Positions 1 through 8,700 of a DNA stretch of 64,000 nucleotides are shown here, piece after piece. A program made the position numbers and the translations under genes. Numbering within the stretch: position 1 is the first letter of the stretch; the number at the start of each line of letters is the position of its first letter. The notes under the pieces are model-generated. The model had not been told where the DNA came from and ran no database searches. It saw nothing but the letters and a program-made list of their open reading frames with translations. Origin of the DNA: Niabella sp. (GTDB lineage Bacteria > Bacteroidota > Bacteroidia > Chitinophagales > Chitinophagaceae); contig JAPUDO010000074.1 in assembly GCA_027493055.1 (NCBI GenBank), forward strand, positions 62,001 through 126,000. Reading direction: 5' to 3'.

Positions 1-1
1 C

Positions 2-652
2 CTGCAGCAGCAGAACGCAGCTATTAATGCTGCAACACTTCCCCGTTTTGGAATGGTGCACCGCATTGATAAAAACACAAGCGGTTTGCTGGTCCTGGCT
101 AAAACGGAACTGGCAATGCGCCATCTTGCAAAGCAGTTTTTTGACCATACCGTAGACCGGAAATACATAGCGCTGGTTTGGGGAGATGTGGAGCAGGATG
201 AAGGCACTATCATTGCTCACGTGGGGCGTAACCTGCGTTTCAGGAAATTGTTTGAAGCCTACCCGGAAGGTGACCACGGCAAAGAGGCCATTACGCACTA
301 TAAAGTACTTGAACGTTTCGGGTATGTTACATTAGTACAATGCATGCTGGAAACCGGCCGCACCCACCAGATACGGGTGCACATGAAACATATAGGCCAC
401 CCGCTTTTTAATGACGATTTTTATGGCGGGGACAGGATTGTAAAAGGCACTGTATATGCCCGGTACAAACAGTTTACTGATAATTGCTTTACTATTTGCC
501 CCAGGCAGGCATTGCATGCCAAAACATTAGGGTTTACACACCCGGCAACAGGAGAACATGTTTTTTTTGAATCGGAACTGGCTGCGGATATTAGTGAAGT
601 AATTGAGAAATGGCGCAGATACACTACGGCCTACCGCAATGCTGCAGAGTAA
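2..652 (+). CDS. RluA-family 23S rRNA pseudouridine synthase, 3' part
   Basis: The reading frame is open from base 2, so the true start lies outside the window. Family knowledge: RluA/RluC/RluD enzymes isomerise uridines in large-subunit rRNA in the cytoplasm. Seen: HRIDKNTSG at bases 59-85, with the catalytic Asp codon at 68-70, followed by LLVLAKT. GRTHQIRVHMKHIGHPLFND lies further on, which is the conserved C-terminal substrate-cleft motif. Which RluA subtype it is cannot be told without the N-terminus (an S4 domain would favour RluD). Confidence 0.93.
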   Translation: MQQQNAAINAATLPRFGMVHRIDKNTSGLLVLAKTELAMRHLAKQFFDHTVDRKYIALVWGDVEQDEGTIIAHVGRNLRFRKLFEAYPEGDHGKEAITHYKVLERFGYVTLVQCMLETGRTHQIRVHMKHIGHPLFNDDFYGGDRIVKGTVYARYKQFTDNCFTICPRQALHAKTLGFTHPATGEHVFFESELAADISEVIEKWRRYTTAYRNAAE

Positions 653-682
653 GATTTACTGATTTTTTGAAGAAGGCTGGCC

Positions 683-1474
683 CTAATCCTTCTGTTGTTC
701 TTCAATAATATTGTCTATTCTTTCTTCCTGCGCTTTTTTAGCAAGTGCTTCCTTGCTCTTCTTCCCTCCTTTTACAATCTTCATAATAACAGGCAAAGTG
801 GTTACAACAACAATCCCTAATACTATTATTTCAAGGTGCTGTTTCAGATCAAATCCCAGCCATGACATTAACCATTTCTGCAAAAAATGTCCTGCAAAGA
901 TCATACTGAATACCCAGGCTAAACTTCCAACAATATTGTAGAACATAAATTTAGCCCTGTTCATCTGTACAATACCTGCAATAATGGGTGCAAAAGTGCG
1001 AATAAATGGCAGGAACCTGGCCACAATTATAGCCACGCCGCCATTCTTTTCATAAAAGTCATGAGCCTGCTCCAGGTACCTTCTTTTAAAAAAGAAATTC
1101 TCTCGCCAGTGGTACATGGCCGGTCCTACTTTACGACCTGTCCAATAGCCTACCATATTACCCAGTATGCCACAGACAGAGATGAGGGCCAGCAGAACAA
1201 ACAGATCTAACCATTCATTTTGAATATGCCCCAAACCAATTAATTTCATAAACTGGTAAGAAAGTCCGGGCTCGGCGCTAATCCCTTCCCCTATTTTATG
1301 GGCATAGATACCTGCTATAAAAAGTAATGTATCGCCGGGGAGAAAGAAACCTGCAAACAGCCCTGTTTCAGCAAAAACGACAAATAATAAAAGCCATAGT
1401 CCCCCGTTTTCAATATACCATTGAGGCTGTAATAAATCTGTCCACTGGAACCCAGTGCTTAATAATTCAATCAT
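683..1474 (-). CDS. DedA-family inner membrane protein
   Basis: 263 residues with about five hydrophobic segments. The family signature appears as FAETGLFAGFFLPGDTLLF near residue 34 and RFLPFIRTFAPIIAG near residue 150, which carries the conserved Arg and Pro of the re-entrant helix. DedA (SNARE-associated) proteins are membrane transporters or scramblases linked to undecaprenyl-phosphate or lipid recycling and membrane homeostasis; the specific substrate here is unknown. The C-terminus is a charged tail rich in Lys and Glu. It converges with the rRNA synthase gene, 30 bp away, with no clear terminator between. Confidence 0.9.
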   Translation of the reverse strand: MIELLSTGFQWTDLLQPQWYIENGGLWLLLFVVFAETGLFAGFFLPGDTLLFIAGIYAHKIGEGISAEPGLSYQFMKLIGLGHIQNEWLDLFVLLALISVCGILGNMVGYWTGRKVGPAMYHWRENFFFKRRYLEQAHDFYEKNGGVAIIVARFLPFIRTFAPIIAGIVQMNRAKFMFYNIVGSLAWVFSMIFAGHFLQKWLMSWLGFDLKQHLEIIVLGIVVVTTLPVIMKIVKGGKKSKEALAKKAQEERIDNIIEEQQKD

Positions 1475-1607
1475 GATGATAATTTATCGTCTTTTTCTGT
1501 CTTTACATATTTTAATAACAGCTACCCTGATCTTTTTCACCAGCACTGTTTAATGCTAAGCCAATAAACAAAAATGCTGAAAAAAAGTTTGATCTGCCAG
1601 AAATATT

Positions 1608-3038
1608 TTATTCCTGCTGAAAAGCTACTGCTTTAGCATCATCAAACTCACCTTCCCATTTAGCTATTACAACCGAAGCCAGGCAGTTGCCAATTACATT
1701 TACAGAAGTGCGGCCCATATCCATCAGCTCATCAATCCCCAAAATGGCAGCTATGATAAACAAGGGTAAACCAAACTGCTCGGCTGTGGCTATTAATATA
1801 ATTAAGGAGGCACGCGGAATAGCTGCTACTCCCTTGCTGGTGATCATTAAAGTAAACGCTATCAGCAACTGCTGACCAAAACTAAGGTCCATGCCTGCTG
1901 CCTGGGCCACAAAAATAGACGCCAGCGAAAGATAAAGAGTGGTGCCATCAAGATTAAAGCTATACCCTGTAGGCACAACAAAGGACACTATTTTACGGGG
2001 AACGCCAAACTGCTCCATATTTTGCATGACTACGGGCAATGCAGCATCGGAGCTGGTAGTAGCAAAGGCAATGGATACCGGTTCTTTAATAGCCTGTACA
2101 AATTTCTTTATAGGGATTTTAAGATATAATGCTACCGGCAGCAGCACAATCAGTATAAAGGCAATTAAAGCGGCGTATAAAGTTATTAAGAGCAGGAAAA
2201 GGTATTTTAAGATATCAATACCCATGTGACCTACCGTATAAGCCATCGCCGCTCCCACACCAATAGGCGCAAAGTACATAATAATATGAGTGTACTTAAA
2301 CATGGTTTCGGCAAGGCTTTCCATGAAATCCACAATTGGCTTTTTCTTATTTTCCGGGAGCTTTGCGAGGCCAATACCGAATATCACTGCAAAAACCACT
2401 ATCTGCAGCACCTGGTTCTCGTAAATAGATTTAACAATATTTTCAGGAAAAATATCCCTGAAAAAAGAGGTGGTTTTATATATCCAGTGGTTATTTTCAG
2501 GAATATCTTTAAGAGCCAGCACATCTGCTTCTTTTACGGTTGATCCCTGGGGGAGCTCGTGGTGCGGCACTTTGGAAGCATCTACTCCTACCCCGGCTTT
2601 AGAAATATTAATAGCTGCAAGTCCTATAAATAACGCGATGGTAGTGGCGGTATAAAAATATAAAAGCGATTTCCAGGCCATGCGCCCTACCTGCTTCAGG
2701 TCTGAGTGACCGGCAATACCATATACAAGTGTTGCAAAAAGTATGGGGCCAACAATGGTTTTCACCAGCTTGATAAAACCCTGGCTCAGTGGTCTGAGCG
2801 ACAAAGCCACACCAGGATAATCATGTCCTACGAAAGTACCCAGTAATATGCTGACCAGGATCCACGTGGTTAAAGATTTTTTGTAAAATGCAAAAACAAA
2901 TAAAACAATTATTAAACCCCACCTGGAAACTGATAAAACAGTATCAGAAACGGGCGTTATATAAAAGCTGATAAGATGCAGAATAGCAACAACGGTAAAA
3001 ATAATAATTGCAAGTAAGCCTGATTTTTTTTTCGCCAT
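1608..3038 (-). CDS. Dicarboxylate/amino acid:cation symporter (DAACS)
   Basis: 476 residues, the usual length for GltP/DctA-type transporters, which import glutamate, aspartate or C4-dicarboxylates with H+ or Na+ across the inner membrane. Seen: the serine-rich re-entrant loop TTSSDAALPVV, then PTGYSFNLDGTTLYLSLAS, matching the family pattern for the cation and substrate site in TM7, and a Gly-rich VGPILFATLVYGIAG stretch. About 75 residues in the second third form an extended loop (SKVPHHELPQGS onward), longer than in GltP. Monocistronic, divergent from the permease downstream. Substrate specificity cannot be assigned by eye. Confidence 0.93.
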   Translation of the reverse strand: MAKKKSGLLAIIIFTVVAILHLISFYITPVSDTVLSVSRWGLIIVLFVFAFYKKSLTTWILVSILLGTFVGHDYPGVALSLRPLSQGFIKLVKTIVGPILFATLVYGIAGHSDLKQVGRMAWKSLLYFYTATTIALFIGLAAINISKAGVGVDASKVPHHELPQGSTVKEADVLALKDIPENNHWIYKTTSFFRDIFPENIVKSIYENQVLQIVVFAVIFGIGLAKLPENKKKPIVDFMESLAETMFKYTHIIMYFAPIGVGAAMAYTVGHMGIDILKYLFLLLITLYAALIAFILIVLLPVALYLKIPIKKFVQAIKEPVSIAFATTSSDAALPVVMQNMEQFGVPRKIVSFVVPTGYSFNLDGTTLYLSLASIFVAQAAGMDLSFGQQLLIAFTLMITSKGVAAIPRASLIILIATAEQFGLPLFIIAAILGIDELMDMGRTSVNVIGNCLASVVIAKWEGEFDDAKAVAFQQE

Positions 3039-3306
3039 AAATTAATAATAGGAGTATGTTAAACACTAACATTTGCTGCAAAAGATAGGAAAATAGTTTA
3101 TACGATTAACCTGCCTGCTCAAAAAAATGAATATAATTTTTCTTTATTTGACATTAGCCCTATGTTAGTCATACTTTTCCGGAGCTCATATTTGCACATG
3201 CTCATTTTTCTGAAAACTTTTTCCCTGGTATTTACAACAATTTCTTATTTTTCCTATTCCAAAAGCATTATCAATATTAAAAATACTCATATCAAAGTAA
3301 ATTAGT

Positions 3307-4824
3307 ATGGGACTATTTAAAAAGAAACCATTAATCATTCTGCTTGCTGAAGCCGGAGACACGGAAAAAGGCCTAAAGAGAACATTGTCTGCGGGCGGGC
3401 TTGTAGCACTTGGTATTGGCGCCATTATTGGCGCCGGTCTTTTTGTAAGAACGGCTGCTGCTGCCGCTCAAAACGCAGGCCCCTCAGTAACCTTCGGTTT
3501 TATACTGGCTGCTATTGGCTGCGCCTTTGCCGGTTTGTGTTATGCCGAATTATCTTCATCCATACCCATTTCGGGAAGCGCTTATACTTTCACTTATGCT
3601 ACTATGGGTGAAATGCTGGCCTGGGTAATAGGCTGGGATCTTGTGCTGGAGTATGCTGTAGGGGCGGCTACGGTGGGTATAGCATGGAGCGAATATTTAA
3701 ACAACCTGCTGGTAAACATTCTGCATTGGAAACCAATAGCTTATGAATGGTGCCATTCTCCTTTCCAGGTGTCGCATGATGGAGTAAGAGGTATCCTAAA
3801 CTTGCCGGCTTTGTTTATTGTTGGACTAATGAGTATGCTGCTGATAAAAGGCACTTCTGAATCATCCTTTGTAAATGCGCTGATCGTTATTGTGAAAGTT
3901 ACGATAGTTGTTCTGATCATCGTTTTAGGATGGAAGTTTATTAACCCTGCCAATCACAGCCCTTACATTCCGCCTCCCGAACAGTATATAGACCACCAGG
4001 GGGTAGCTCACAAATTCGGGGGTTTATGGGGCATATTGGGTGCCGCGGGAACCGTATTCTTTGCTTTTATAGGATTTGACGCGGTGAGCACTGCAGCACA
4101 GGAAACCAAAAAACCCAAAACGGCACTTCCGATTGGTATTTTAGGATCGCTTGCTGTATGTACTACGCTTTATCTTTTATTTGGCCACGTACTTACGGGC
4201 CTGGCCCCTGTAGAATTTTTCAGAGATCCTACTAAAGGAGGTGAAGCATCAGTAGTTGCAGCCATACAATATTTCATGCCCGGCTACAAGTGGCTGGCGG
4301 ATGCTGTAACAATAGCCATTCTTGCTGGTTTTACATCAGTTATACTGGTAATGCTTTTGGGACAAAGCCGTGTTTTTTACTCAATGAGCCGGGATGGCCT
4401 GCTGCCGGCATCTTTCAGTAAGCTGCACCCTAAATTTAAAACGCCCTATAAAGGCAACCTGATCATCCTTTTATTGGTAGGCCTGTTTGCAGCCTTTGTT
4501 CCCGGCGATGTGGTAGGCCACATGACCAGCATCGGAACGCTGTTTGCTTTTATACTGGTATGTGCAGCCGTTATTATCCTGAGAAAAAAAGAACCAAATC
4601 TGCCCAGGCAATTCAAAACGCCGTTTGTACCCTTGTTTCCTATTTTAGGTATAGTATCCTGCCTTGCAATGATAATCGGCTTAGGCTGGGAAAACTGGGC
4701 AAGACTGATAGTGTGGCTTGCATTAGGTTTCATTATTTACTTTGGTTACAGCGTAAAGCACAGTAAGCTCAGAAAAGGAGAACTGGTTATACCGGAAGAC
4801 CCTCCCGGAGATGGATTACATTAA
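3307..4824 (+). CDS. APC-superfamily amino acid permease (CAT-like)
   Basis: 505 residues with about 12 hydrophobic segments. The N-terminus has GLVALGIGAIIGAGLFV, the unwound TM1 region that binds the amino-acid backbone in APC transporters, and FIGFDAVSTAAQETKKP corresponds to the TM6 signature. Length and arrangement fit the bacterial cationic-amino-acid-transporter-like group (YfnA type). Family knowledge gives H+-coupled amino acid import at the inner membrane; the substrate is not predictable. A strong intrinsic terminator directly follows. The 268-bp upstream spacer separates it from the divergent symporter gene. Confidence 0.92.
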   Translation: MGLFKKKPLIILLAEAGDTEKGLKRTLSAGGLVALGIGAIIGAGLFVRTAAAAAQNAGPSVTFGFILAAIGCAFAGLCYAELSSSIPISGSAYTFTYATMGEMLAWVIGWDLVLEYAVGAATVGIAWSEYLNNLLVNILHWKPIAYEWCHSPFQVSHDGVRGILNLPALFIVGLMSMLLIKGTSESSFVNALIVIVKVTIVVLIIVLGWKFINPANHSPYIPPPEQYIDHQGVAHKFGGLWGILGAAGTVFFAFIGFDAVSTAAQETKKPKTALPIGILGSLAVCTTLYLLFGHVLTGLAPVEFFRDPTKGGEASVVAAIQYFMPGYKWLADAVTIAILAGFTSVILVMLLGQSRVFYSMSRDGLLPASFSKLHPKFKTPYKGNLIILLLVGLFAAFVPGDVVGHMTSIGTLFAFILVCAAVIILRKKEPNLPRQFKTPFVPLFPILGIVSCLAMIIGLGWENWARLIVWLALGFIIYFGYSVKHSKLRKGELVIPEDPPGDGLH

Positions 4825-4840
4825 CATTGTATTACATATA

Positions 4841-4872
4841 AACCGCCTTCCTAAAAATGAGGCGGTTTTTTA
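4841..4872 (+). terminator. Intrinsic terminator after the amino acid permease
   Basis: AACCGCCT and AGGCGGTT form an 8-bp stem around an 11-nt loop, followed by a T-run. It lies 17 bp after the permease stop and 42 bp before the chosen yebC start. This also argues against any yebC start inside the hairpin. Confidence 0.85.
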
Positions 4873-4913
4873 ATGCTGCTTTACTTAGATTTGCAGCCTC
4901 AATTTTTATATTT

Positions 4914-5636
4914 ATGGGAAGGATTTTTGAAGTACGTAAAGCTACCATGTTTGCCCGTTACGATCGTATGGCCAAACAGTTTACCAGGATAGGAAAAGAA
5001 ATTGCAATAGCCGTAAAAGCCGGCGGACCAGACGCAGCAACCAACCCCGCGCTTCGCAGGTGCATGCAAAATGCCAAAAGCGTAAATATGCCTAAAGATC
5101 GCGTGGAAGCGGCGATCAAACGTGCGCAGGGTAAAGAAATGGAGAACTATGAAGAGATCCTTTACGAAGGATACGCTCCTCATGGGGTGGCCATCCTGGT
5201 TGAAACGGCTACAGACAATCATGTTCGTACAGTAGCCAATGTAAAATCACATTTCAATAAAGGCGGTGGCGCCATGGGAAACAGCGGCAGCGTGTCCTTC
5301 CAGTTCAATAAAATGGGTGTATTTAAGCTAAAGCCGGAAGGAATTAATATAGAAGATATGGAGCTGGAGCTTATTGATCACGGCCTGGAAGACCTGGGCG
5401 AAAGCACCGATGATGAAGGTAATGAAATTATTGTTTTACGCACGGCGTTTACTGATTTTGGCAATATGCAAAAAGCACTGGAAGAAAAAAATATCCACCC
5501 TATAAGTGCTGAGCTTGAATGGATACCTTCCACTACCGTTCCGGTTACCGATGAGCAGGCAGAAGAAGTGAGCAAGCTCATAGAACGCCTGGAGCAGGAT
5601 GAAGATGTGCAGAAAGTGTTTCATAATATGGGGTAG
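4914..5636 (+). CDS. yebC: YebC/PmpR-family protein
   Basis: 240 residues from the ATG at 4914. An upstream in-frame ATG at 4857 sits inside the terminator hairpin of the preceding gene and encodes a non-conserved hydrophobic leader, so 4914 is preferred. Seen: [20 protein letters not shown] and [16 protein letters not shown] near the N-terminus, and the acidic [20 protein letters not shown] segment, all family hallmarks. YebC proteins act as transcriptional regulators and, in more recent work, relieve ribosome stalling at proline-rich stretches. The N-terminal [20 protein letters not shown] form is as seen in Bacteroidota. Confidence 0.93.
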   Translation: MGRIFEVRKATMFARYDRMAKQFTRIGKEIAIAVKAGGPDAATNPALRRCMQNAKSVNMPKDRVEAAIKRAQGKEMENYEEILYEGYAPHGVAILVETATDNHVRTVANVKSHFNKGGGAMGNSGSVSFQFNKMGVFKLKPEGINIEDMELELIDHGLEDLGESTDDEGNEIIVLRTAFTDFGNMQKALEEKNIHPISAELEWIPSTTVPVTDEQAEEVSKLIERLEQDEDVQKVFHNMG

Positions 5637-5715
5637 GGAAAGTCGGAAAAGTCTGAAGTCTGAAGACCGAAGCGTTTTGCCTTTAACATTTAATATTTTA
5701 CATTTCCAAATCACT
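5637..5715. repeat. Low-complexity spacer repeat (AGTCGGAAAGTCTGAAG type)
   Basis: The bases after yebC consist of repeated GGAAAGTC / GTCTGAAG / GACCGAAG words and then ACATTTAATATTTTACATTT. The same vocabulary recurs at 42620-42680 and 62570-62710, so this is a dispersed spacer repeat rather than coding DNA. Confidence 0.6.
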
Positions 5716-5720
5716 TTATT

Positions 5721-5749
5721 AAAAGTTTCGCCTTGGCGGAACTTTTTTT
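5721..5749 (+). terminator. Intrinsic terminator
   Basis: AAAGTTTCGCC pairs with GGCGGAACTTT (one wobble) across a 2-nt loop and runs into a T-tract. It is probably the end of the yebC transcript and marks the left edge of the AT-rich patch. Confidence 0.75.
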
Positions 5750-5901
5750 ATGCTTGATATTATTAGTAATACGGAGGAGAGCAATTTCTGGAGATTCATT
5801 TATTATAGAGTTTCGTGTATATTTGAGTTGTTCGGTAAGTTTACAGGGCGCCGTAAAACAGAAAAACCTAAGATAACAAACGATAAATTTCACGAGACAA
5901 A

Positions 5902-7014
5902 TTGGACAAAAATATTCAGCAAAAACTATACGGGCTTGATCATTTACGTGCAGTAGCAATTTTATACGTTTTTCTTTTTCATTATTTTATTTTAAGCGGT
6001 AGGCAACCTGAATGGCTGCCTGACTTTGCAAAGTTTGGCTGGACAGGTGTTGATTTATTTTTTGTTCTTAGTGGTTTTCTAATTTCATCACAACTTTTTG
6101 CTCAAATTAAACAAGGGCAAAACATTTCATTCAAACAGTTTTTCCTGAAACGATTTTTTAGAATTATTCCTGCATTTTTAGTTACGGTTGGGCTATATTT
6201 CTATTTCCCGCTTTTTCGTGAAAAAGAAAGCTTACCACCATTATGGAAGTTCCTGACATTTACACAAAATCTTGGGCTTGATCTAAAGAACTTCGGCACA
6301 TTTTCTCATGCTTGGTCACTTTGTGTGGAGGAACATTTTTATTTATTCCTGCCATTAATCTTAATTCTATTTCAACAACTAAAACTCATAAAGAAATCAT
6401 ATTGGTTACTTATAACGTTATTTTTATTTGGTTTTGCAATTAGAGTTTACAGCTTTAATCAATTTTATCTTCCTAAAATTGACAGCGACAATAGTTGGTT
6501 GTATTGGTATAAATACATTTATTATCCGACTTACAATCGTTTAGATGGGCTTTTGATCGGTATTTCAATCTCAGGGGTTTATCAGTTTTTGCCGACAGTT
6601 TGGAATAAAGTATCCAAATACGGGAACATATTTATGATTTTGGGGTTGGCTGTTTTGACAAGTGCATCTTTTCTTTGTTATGACCAAATGACTTTTAAAG
6701 CTTCTGTTTTTGGTTTTCCATTAGTTGCTTTGGGCTACGGTTTTATAGTTGTTAGTGCTGTAAGTCCAACAAGTTTTTTATATAAGCAAGGTTCAAAAAT
6801 TACTACATTCATTGCAACACTTTCTTATGGTATTTATTTGACACACAAAGGCGTAATTCACGTAACACACCAGCTATTAAACGACTTTAAAATAGACAAT
6901 AACCTAATGCTTCTAATTTGTATGACAACTTGTGTTGCTTTTGCATATTTGCTACATTTGATAATAGAAAAACCTTTTATGAAATTAAGAAGCCGAATAA
7001 TTGAACAGAAATAA
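5902..7014 (+). CDS. Membrane acyltransferase (acyltransferase 3 / OafA-like)
   Basis: 370 residues, about ten hydrophobic segments. Seen: YGLDHLRAVAILYVFLFHY at the N-terminus with the catalytic-type His, WTGVDLFFVLSGFLIS, and FSHAWSLCVEEHFYLFLPL, the three hallmark blocks of the acyltransferase-3 family. These inner-membrane enzymes move acetyl or other acyl groups onto surface glycans or lipids. The start is TTG at 5902; there is an in-frame stop at 5884-5886 and no ATG before the first conserved block. The codons are strikingly A/T-ending compared with flanking genes, suggesting acquisition from elsewhere. Confidence 0.88.
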   Translation: MDKNIQQKLYGLDHLRAVAILYVFLFHYFILSGRQPEWLPDFAKFGWTGVDLFFVLSGFLISSQLFAQIKQGQNISFKQFFLKRFFRIIPAFLVTVGLYFYFPLFREKESLPPLWKFLTFTQNLGLDLKNFGTFSHAWSLCVEEHFYLFLPLILILFQQLKLIKKSYWLLITLFLFGFAIRVYSFNQFYLPKIDSDNSWLYWYKYIYYPTYNRLDGLLIGISISGVYQFLPTVWNKVSKYGNIFMILGLAVLTSASFLCYDQMTFKASVFGFPLVALGYGFIVVSAVSPTSFLYKQGSKITTFIATLSYGIYLTHKGVIHVTHQLLNDFKIDNNLMLLICMTTCVAFAYLLHLIIEKPFMKLRSRIIEQK

Positions 7015-7096
7015 AACCCTGCTGTCAATAAGCAGTTTTGCGATAGTGCAGCCAACAGTCAAGGATTCAACTTTGGTAAAGCTATTTCACTTTGGC

Positions 7097-7160
7097 AATA
7101 AAAATGAGAGTAAGTTCGCTAAATACCCCGTAAGGACTGATATATAAACAATAGAAATCT
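7097..7160 (+). repeat. Dispersed hairpin repeat, copy A
   Basis: Shares AAAATGAGAGTAAGTTCGCT and CCCCGTAAGGACTGA with the copy near 11980-12020 (AAAATGAGAGTATGTTCGCT, CTCCGTAAGGAGTGA). The centre CTCC-GTAA-GGAG can form a short hairpin, imperfect in this copy. Confidence 0.65.
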
Positions 7161-7214
7161 TTAATTAGATGCGTTTCCCTCCCTCTAATTAAGAGAACAA
7201 TAGGAATGATTTGA

Positions 7215-7222
7215 TACCTTTG
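7215..7222 (+). promoter_or_regulatory. Candidate Bacteroidota -7 element
   Basis: TACCTTTG matches the TAnnTTTG consensus of the primary Bacteroidota sigma factor. No convincing TTTG is visible at the expected -33 distance, so this is only a candidate for transcription of the HEPN-XRE pair, with a leader of about 105 nt. Confidence 0.25.
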
Positions 7223-7333
7223 TGGCTATAAAAAACGAAACCCACTAGTTTGAATTGCTTCAGGGACTAATGGGAATTAGATAATACAAAGCTATGGCTA
7301 ACTTTTGATTTCACCAAATATTAAACCTAATAA

Positions 7334-8014
7334 GTGAAATACGCTGACTTTGAAGAAATTATGACTCCTGCGAGAATGAGCAGATACCTACAGGCTTGTG
7401 AAAGAAATTCCCGTAAAGCAATGACTCTGTATAGAAAGAATTTACAGCTAACACAAGAACTTTTTACTGTTATCAGTTGCTTTGAAGTTGCACACAGAAA
7501 TGCGATTGACGCTAAATGTACATCTGTATTCAGAAATGACTGGTTGAGAGACGGAGCTTCATCCGGAGGAATTTTTGATAACGCAAAGTGCTTTCTGACT
7601 AAGCGAAATATTAATGATGCGATTGGGAACCTAACAATTTATAGTCACTTTAGATTAGTAGCGGAACTTGGATTCGGGTTTTGGAGGTATATGTTTGCCC
7701 AAAATCAATTCAATGCAACAGGAAGAATTTTACTGCAGATTTTCCCCTCAAAACCTACTTCCACACCCATATTACAATACAACAATACATATATTTTCAA
7801 TCAATTAGCAAAACTGAATGAAATAAGAAACAGAATGGCTCATCACGAACCCATTTGCTTCCTCCCTGGTAAGCCAGTTAAAAACACAGCTTATACACGA
7901 CAGCATTATAACCTTATTTTGCAATTATTTCAATGGATGCAAATTGATGAAGGAGCACTTCTATATGGGCTTGACCACATTAATACTTTATGTGACGAAA
8001 TAGACAAGCTGTAA
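7334..8014 (+). CDS. Abi-like HEPN-domain protein
   Basis: 226 residues from a GTG start. Seen: an N-terminal helical segment with ACERNSRKAMTLYRKNLQLT, the ELGFGFWRYMF block typical of Abi_2/AbiF-like proteins, and LNEIRNRMAHHEP near residue 161. The last contains R165-x4-H170, the HEPN ribonuclease motif. Proteins of this family act in abortive infection or as toxin RNases that cleave RNA when triggered. The next gene, an XRE regulator 44 bp downstream, is the natural candidate for its antitoxin or repressor. AT-rich composition suggests horizontal origin. Target and trigger are unknown. Confidence 0.8.
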   Translation: MKYADFEEIMTPARMSRYLQACERNSRKAMTLYRKNLQLTQELFTVISCFEVAHRNAIDAKCTSVFRNDWLRDGASSGGIFDNAKCFLTKRNINDAIGNLTIYSHFRLVAELGFGFWRYMFAQNQFNATGRILLQIFPSKPTSTPILQYNNTYIFNQLAKLNEIRNRMAHHEPICFLPGKPVKNTAYTRQHYNLILQLFQWMQIDEGALLYGLDHINTLCDEIDKL

Positions 8015-8058
8015 ATAGCTACAACCAATAAAAACCGAAAACAAAAAATAAATAAAAA

Positions 8059-8361
8059 ATGAGTAAGAATAATAATCTAATAACACTTGAGGAATTCAAG
8101 GAAAAAAACTATGGAAAGAGAGGAACAAAAAAACGTGACAAGTTAGAAGCTGGTTATGAAAATTTCAAAATTGGAGCGCTACTTCAGGAAGCAAGACTCG
8201 AAAAAGGGCTGACACAGGAAGAACTTGCAACAAAAGCTGGCACAACAAAATCTTATATTTCCAAGATTGAGAATAATATTAAGGAAGCCCGTATTTCAAC
8301 ACTCCAAAAAATCGTTGAGCTTGGACTTGGCGGGCGCCTGGATTTATCAATAAAACTGTAA
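8059..8361 (+). CDS. XRE-family HTH regulator (HigA-like)
   Basis: 100 residues. Seen: an N-terminal extension with LITLEEFKEKNYGKRGTKKR as in HigA-type antitoxins, then a helix-turn-helix at about residues 40-85 with LTQEELATKAGTTKSYISKI. HigA homologues normally follow a RelE/HigB toxin, but here the upstream partner is an Abi/HEPN protein and no RelE frame is visible. The likely job is DNA-binding repression of the pair and possibly neutralisation of the HEPN protein (inference). Confidence 0.85.
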   Translation: MSKNNNLITLEEFKEKNYGKRGTKKRDKLEAGYENFKIGALLQEARLEKGLTQEELATKAGTTKSYISKIENNIKEARISTLQKIVELGLGGRLDLSIKL

Positions 8362-8523
8362 CAGGTCAATACTTGCTTCCAGCTTTTTCCATTTCTTGCG
8401 CAGGTCTGTAGAATAGCAATGTGCCGGGCCGGCCTGAGCATTGATTTTACTTATTAATTCTATCAAAAAAGTAACGATGATACACTGGCATGATCCGAAG
8501 GACTCCTTGGGAGAGGCCAGCAT
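8347..8523 (-). other. Small unassigned ORF antisense to the XRE 3' end
   Basis: An ATG-to-TGA frame of 58 codons on the minus strand, overlapping the last 15 bases of the XRE gene. It ends with a basic, helix-like stretch (STDLRKKWKKLEASIDLLQ) and reads more like protein than random spacer. The frame stays open upstream of the ATG for about 20 further codons. I do not recognise it; it may be the decayed 3' end of a gene once convergent with XRE, or chance. Confidence 0.2.
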
Positions 8524-8700
8524 AAGAGATACGATATAGATACTTGAACTGTTTTCAGGTATAGTATGTTTTCTTTATCTTATTAAAACTTTTTGGCCAA
8601 TACCTTAAGGTGTGAGGCTTAATGCTTCCAGCTTTTTGCTTTTGGCATTTAGCCTTCCCCCACGGGCCATAAACCACAAACTATTCCTATATTTGTTTCA
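8362..8700. other. Intergenic region after XRE
   Basis: 339 bp. The first half is covered by the doubtful minus-strand ORF. The second half (8610-8660) contains GAGGCTTAATGCTTCCAGC and TTTGGCATTTAGCC, words of the AAGGCTTAAAGC spacer family also found near 34130, 42960 and 62510. No RNA gene is recognised. Confidence 0.5.

Larger units (their letters stand above)
7015..7333. other. Intergenic region before the HEPN-XRE pair
   Basis: 319 bp without a convincing gene. It contains one copy (about 7097-7160) of a dispersed repeat also found near 11940-12035 and 35344-35430, an 18-base word at 7196-7213 recurring with one mismatch at 12823-12840, and a possible promoter element at 7215-7222. Confidence 0.6.

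Noticed and set aside
3147..3179. TTTG-N21-TACTTTTC as promoter of the amino acid permease
   Set aside because: The -7 match is incomplete and the gene start is over 120 bp away; too weak to list.
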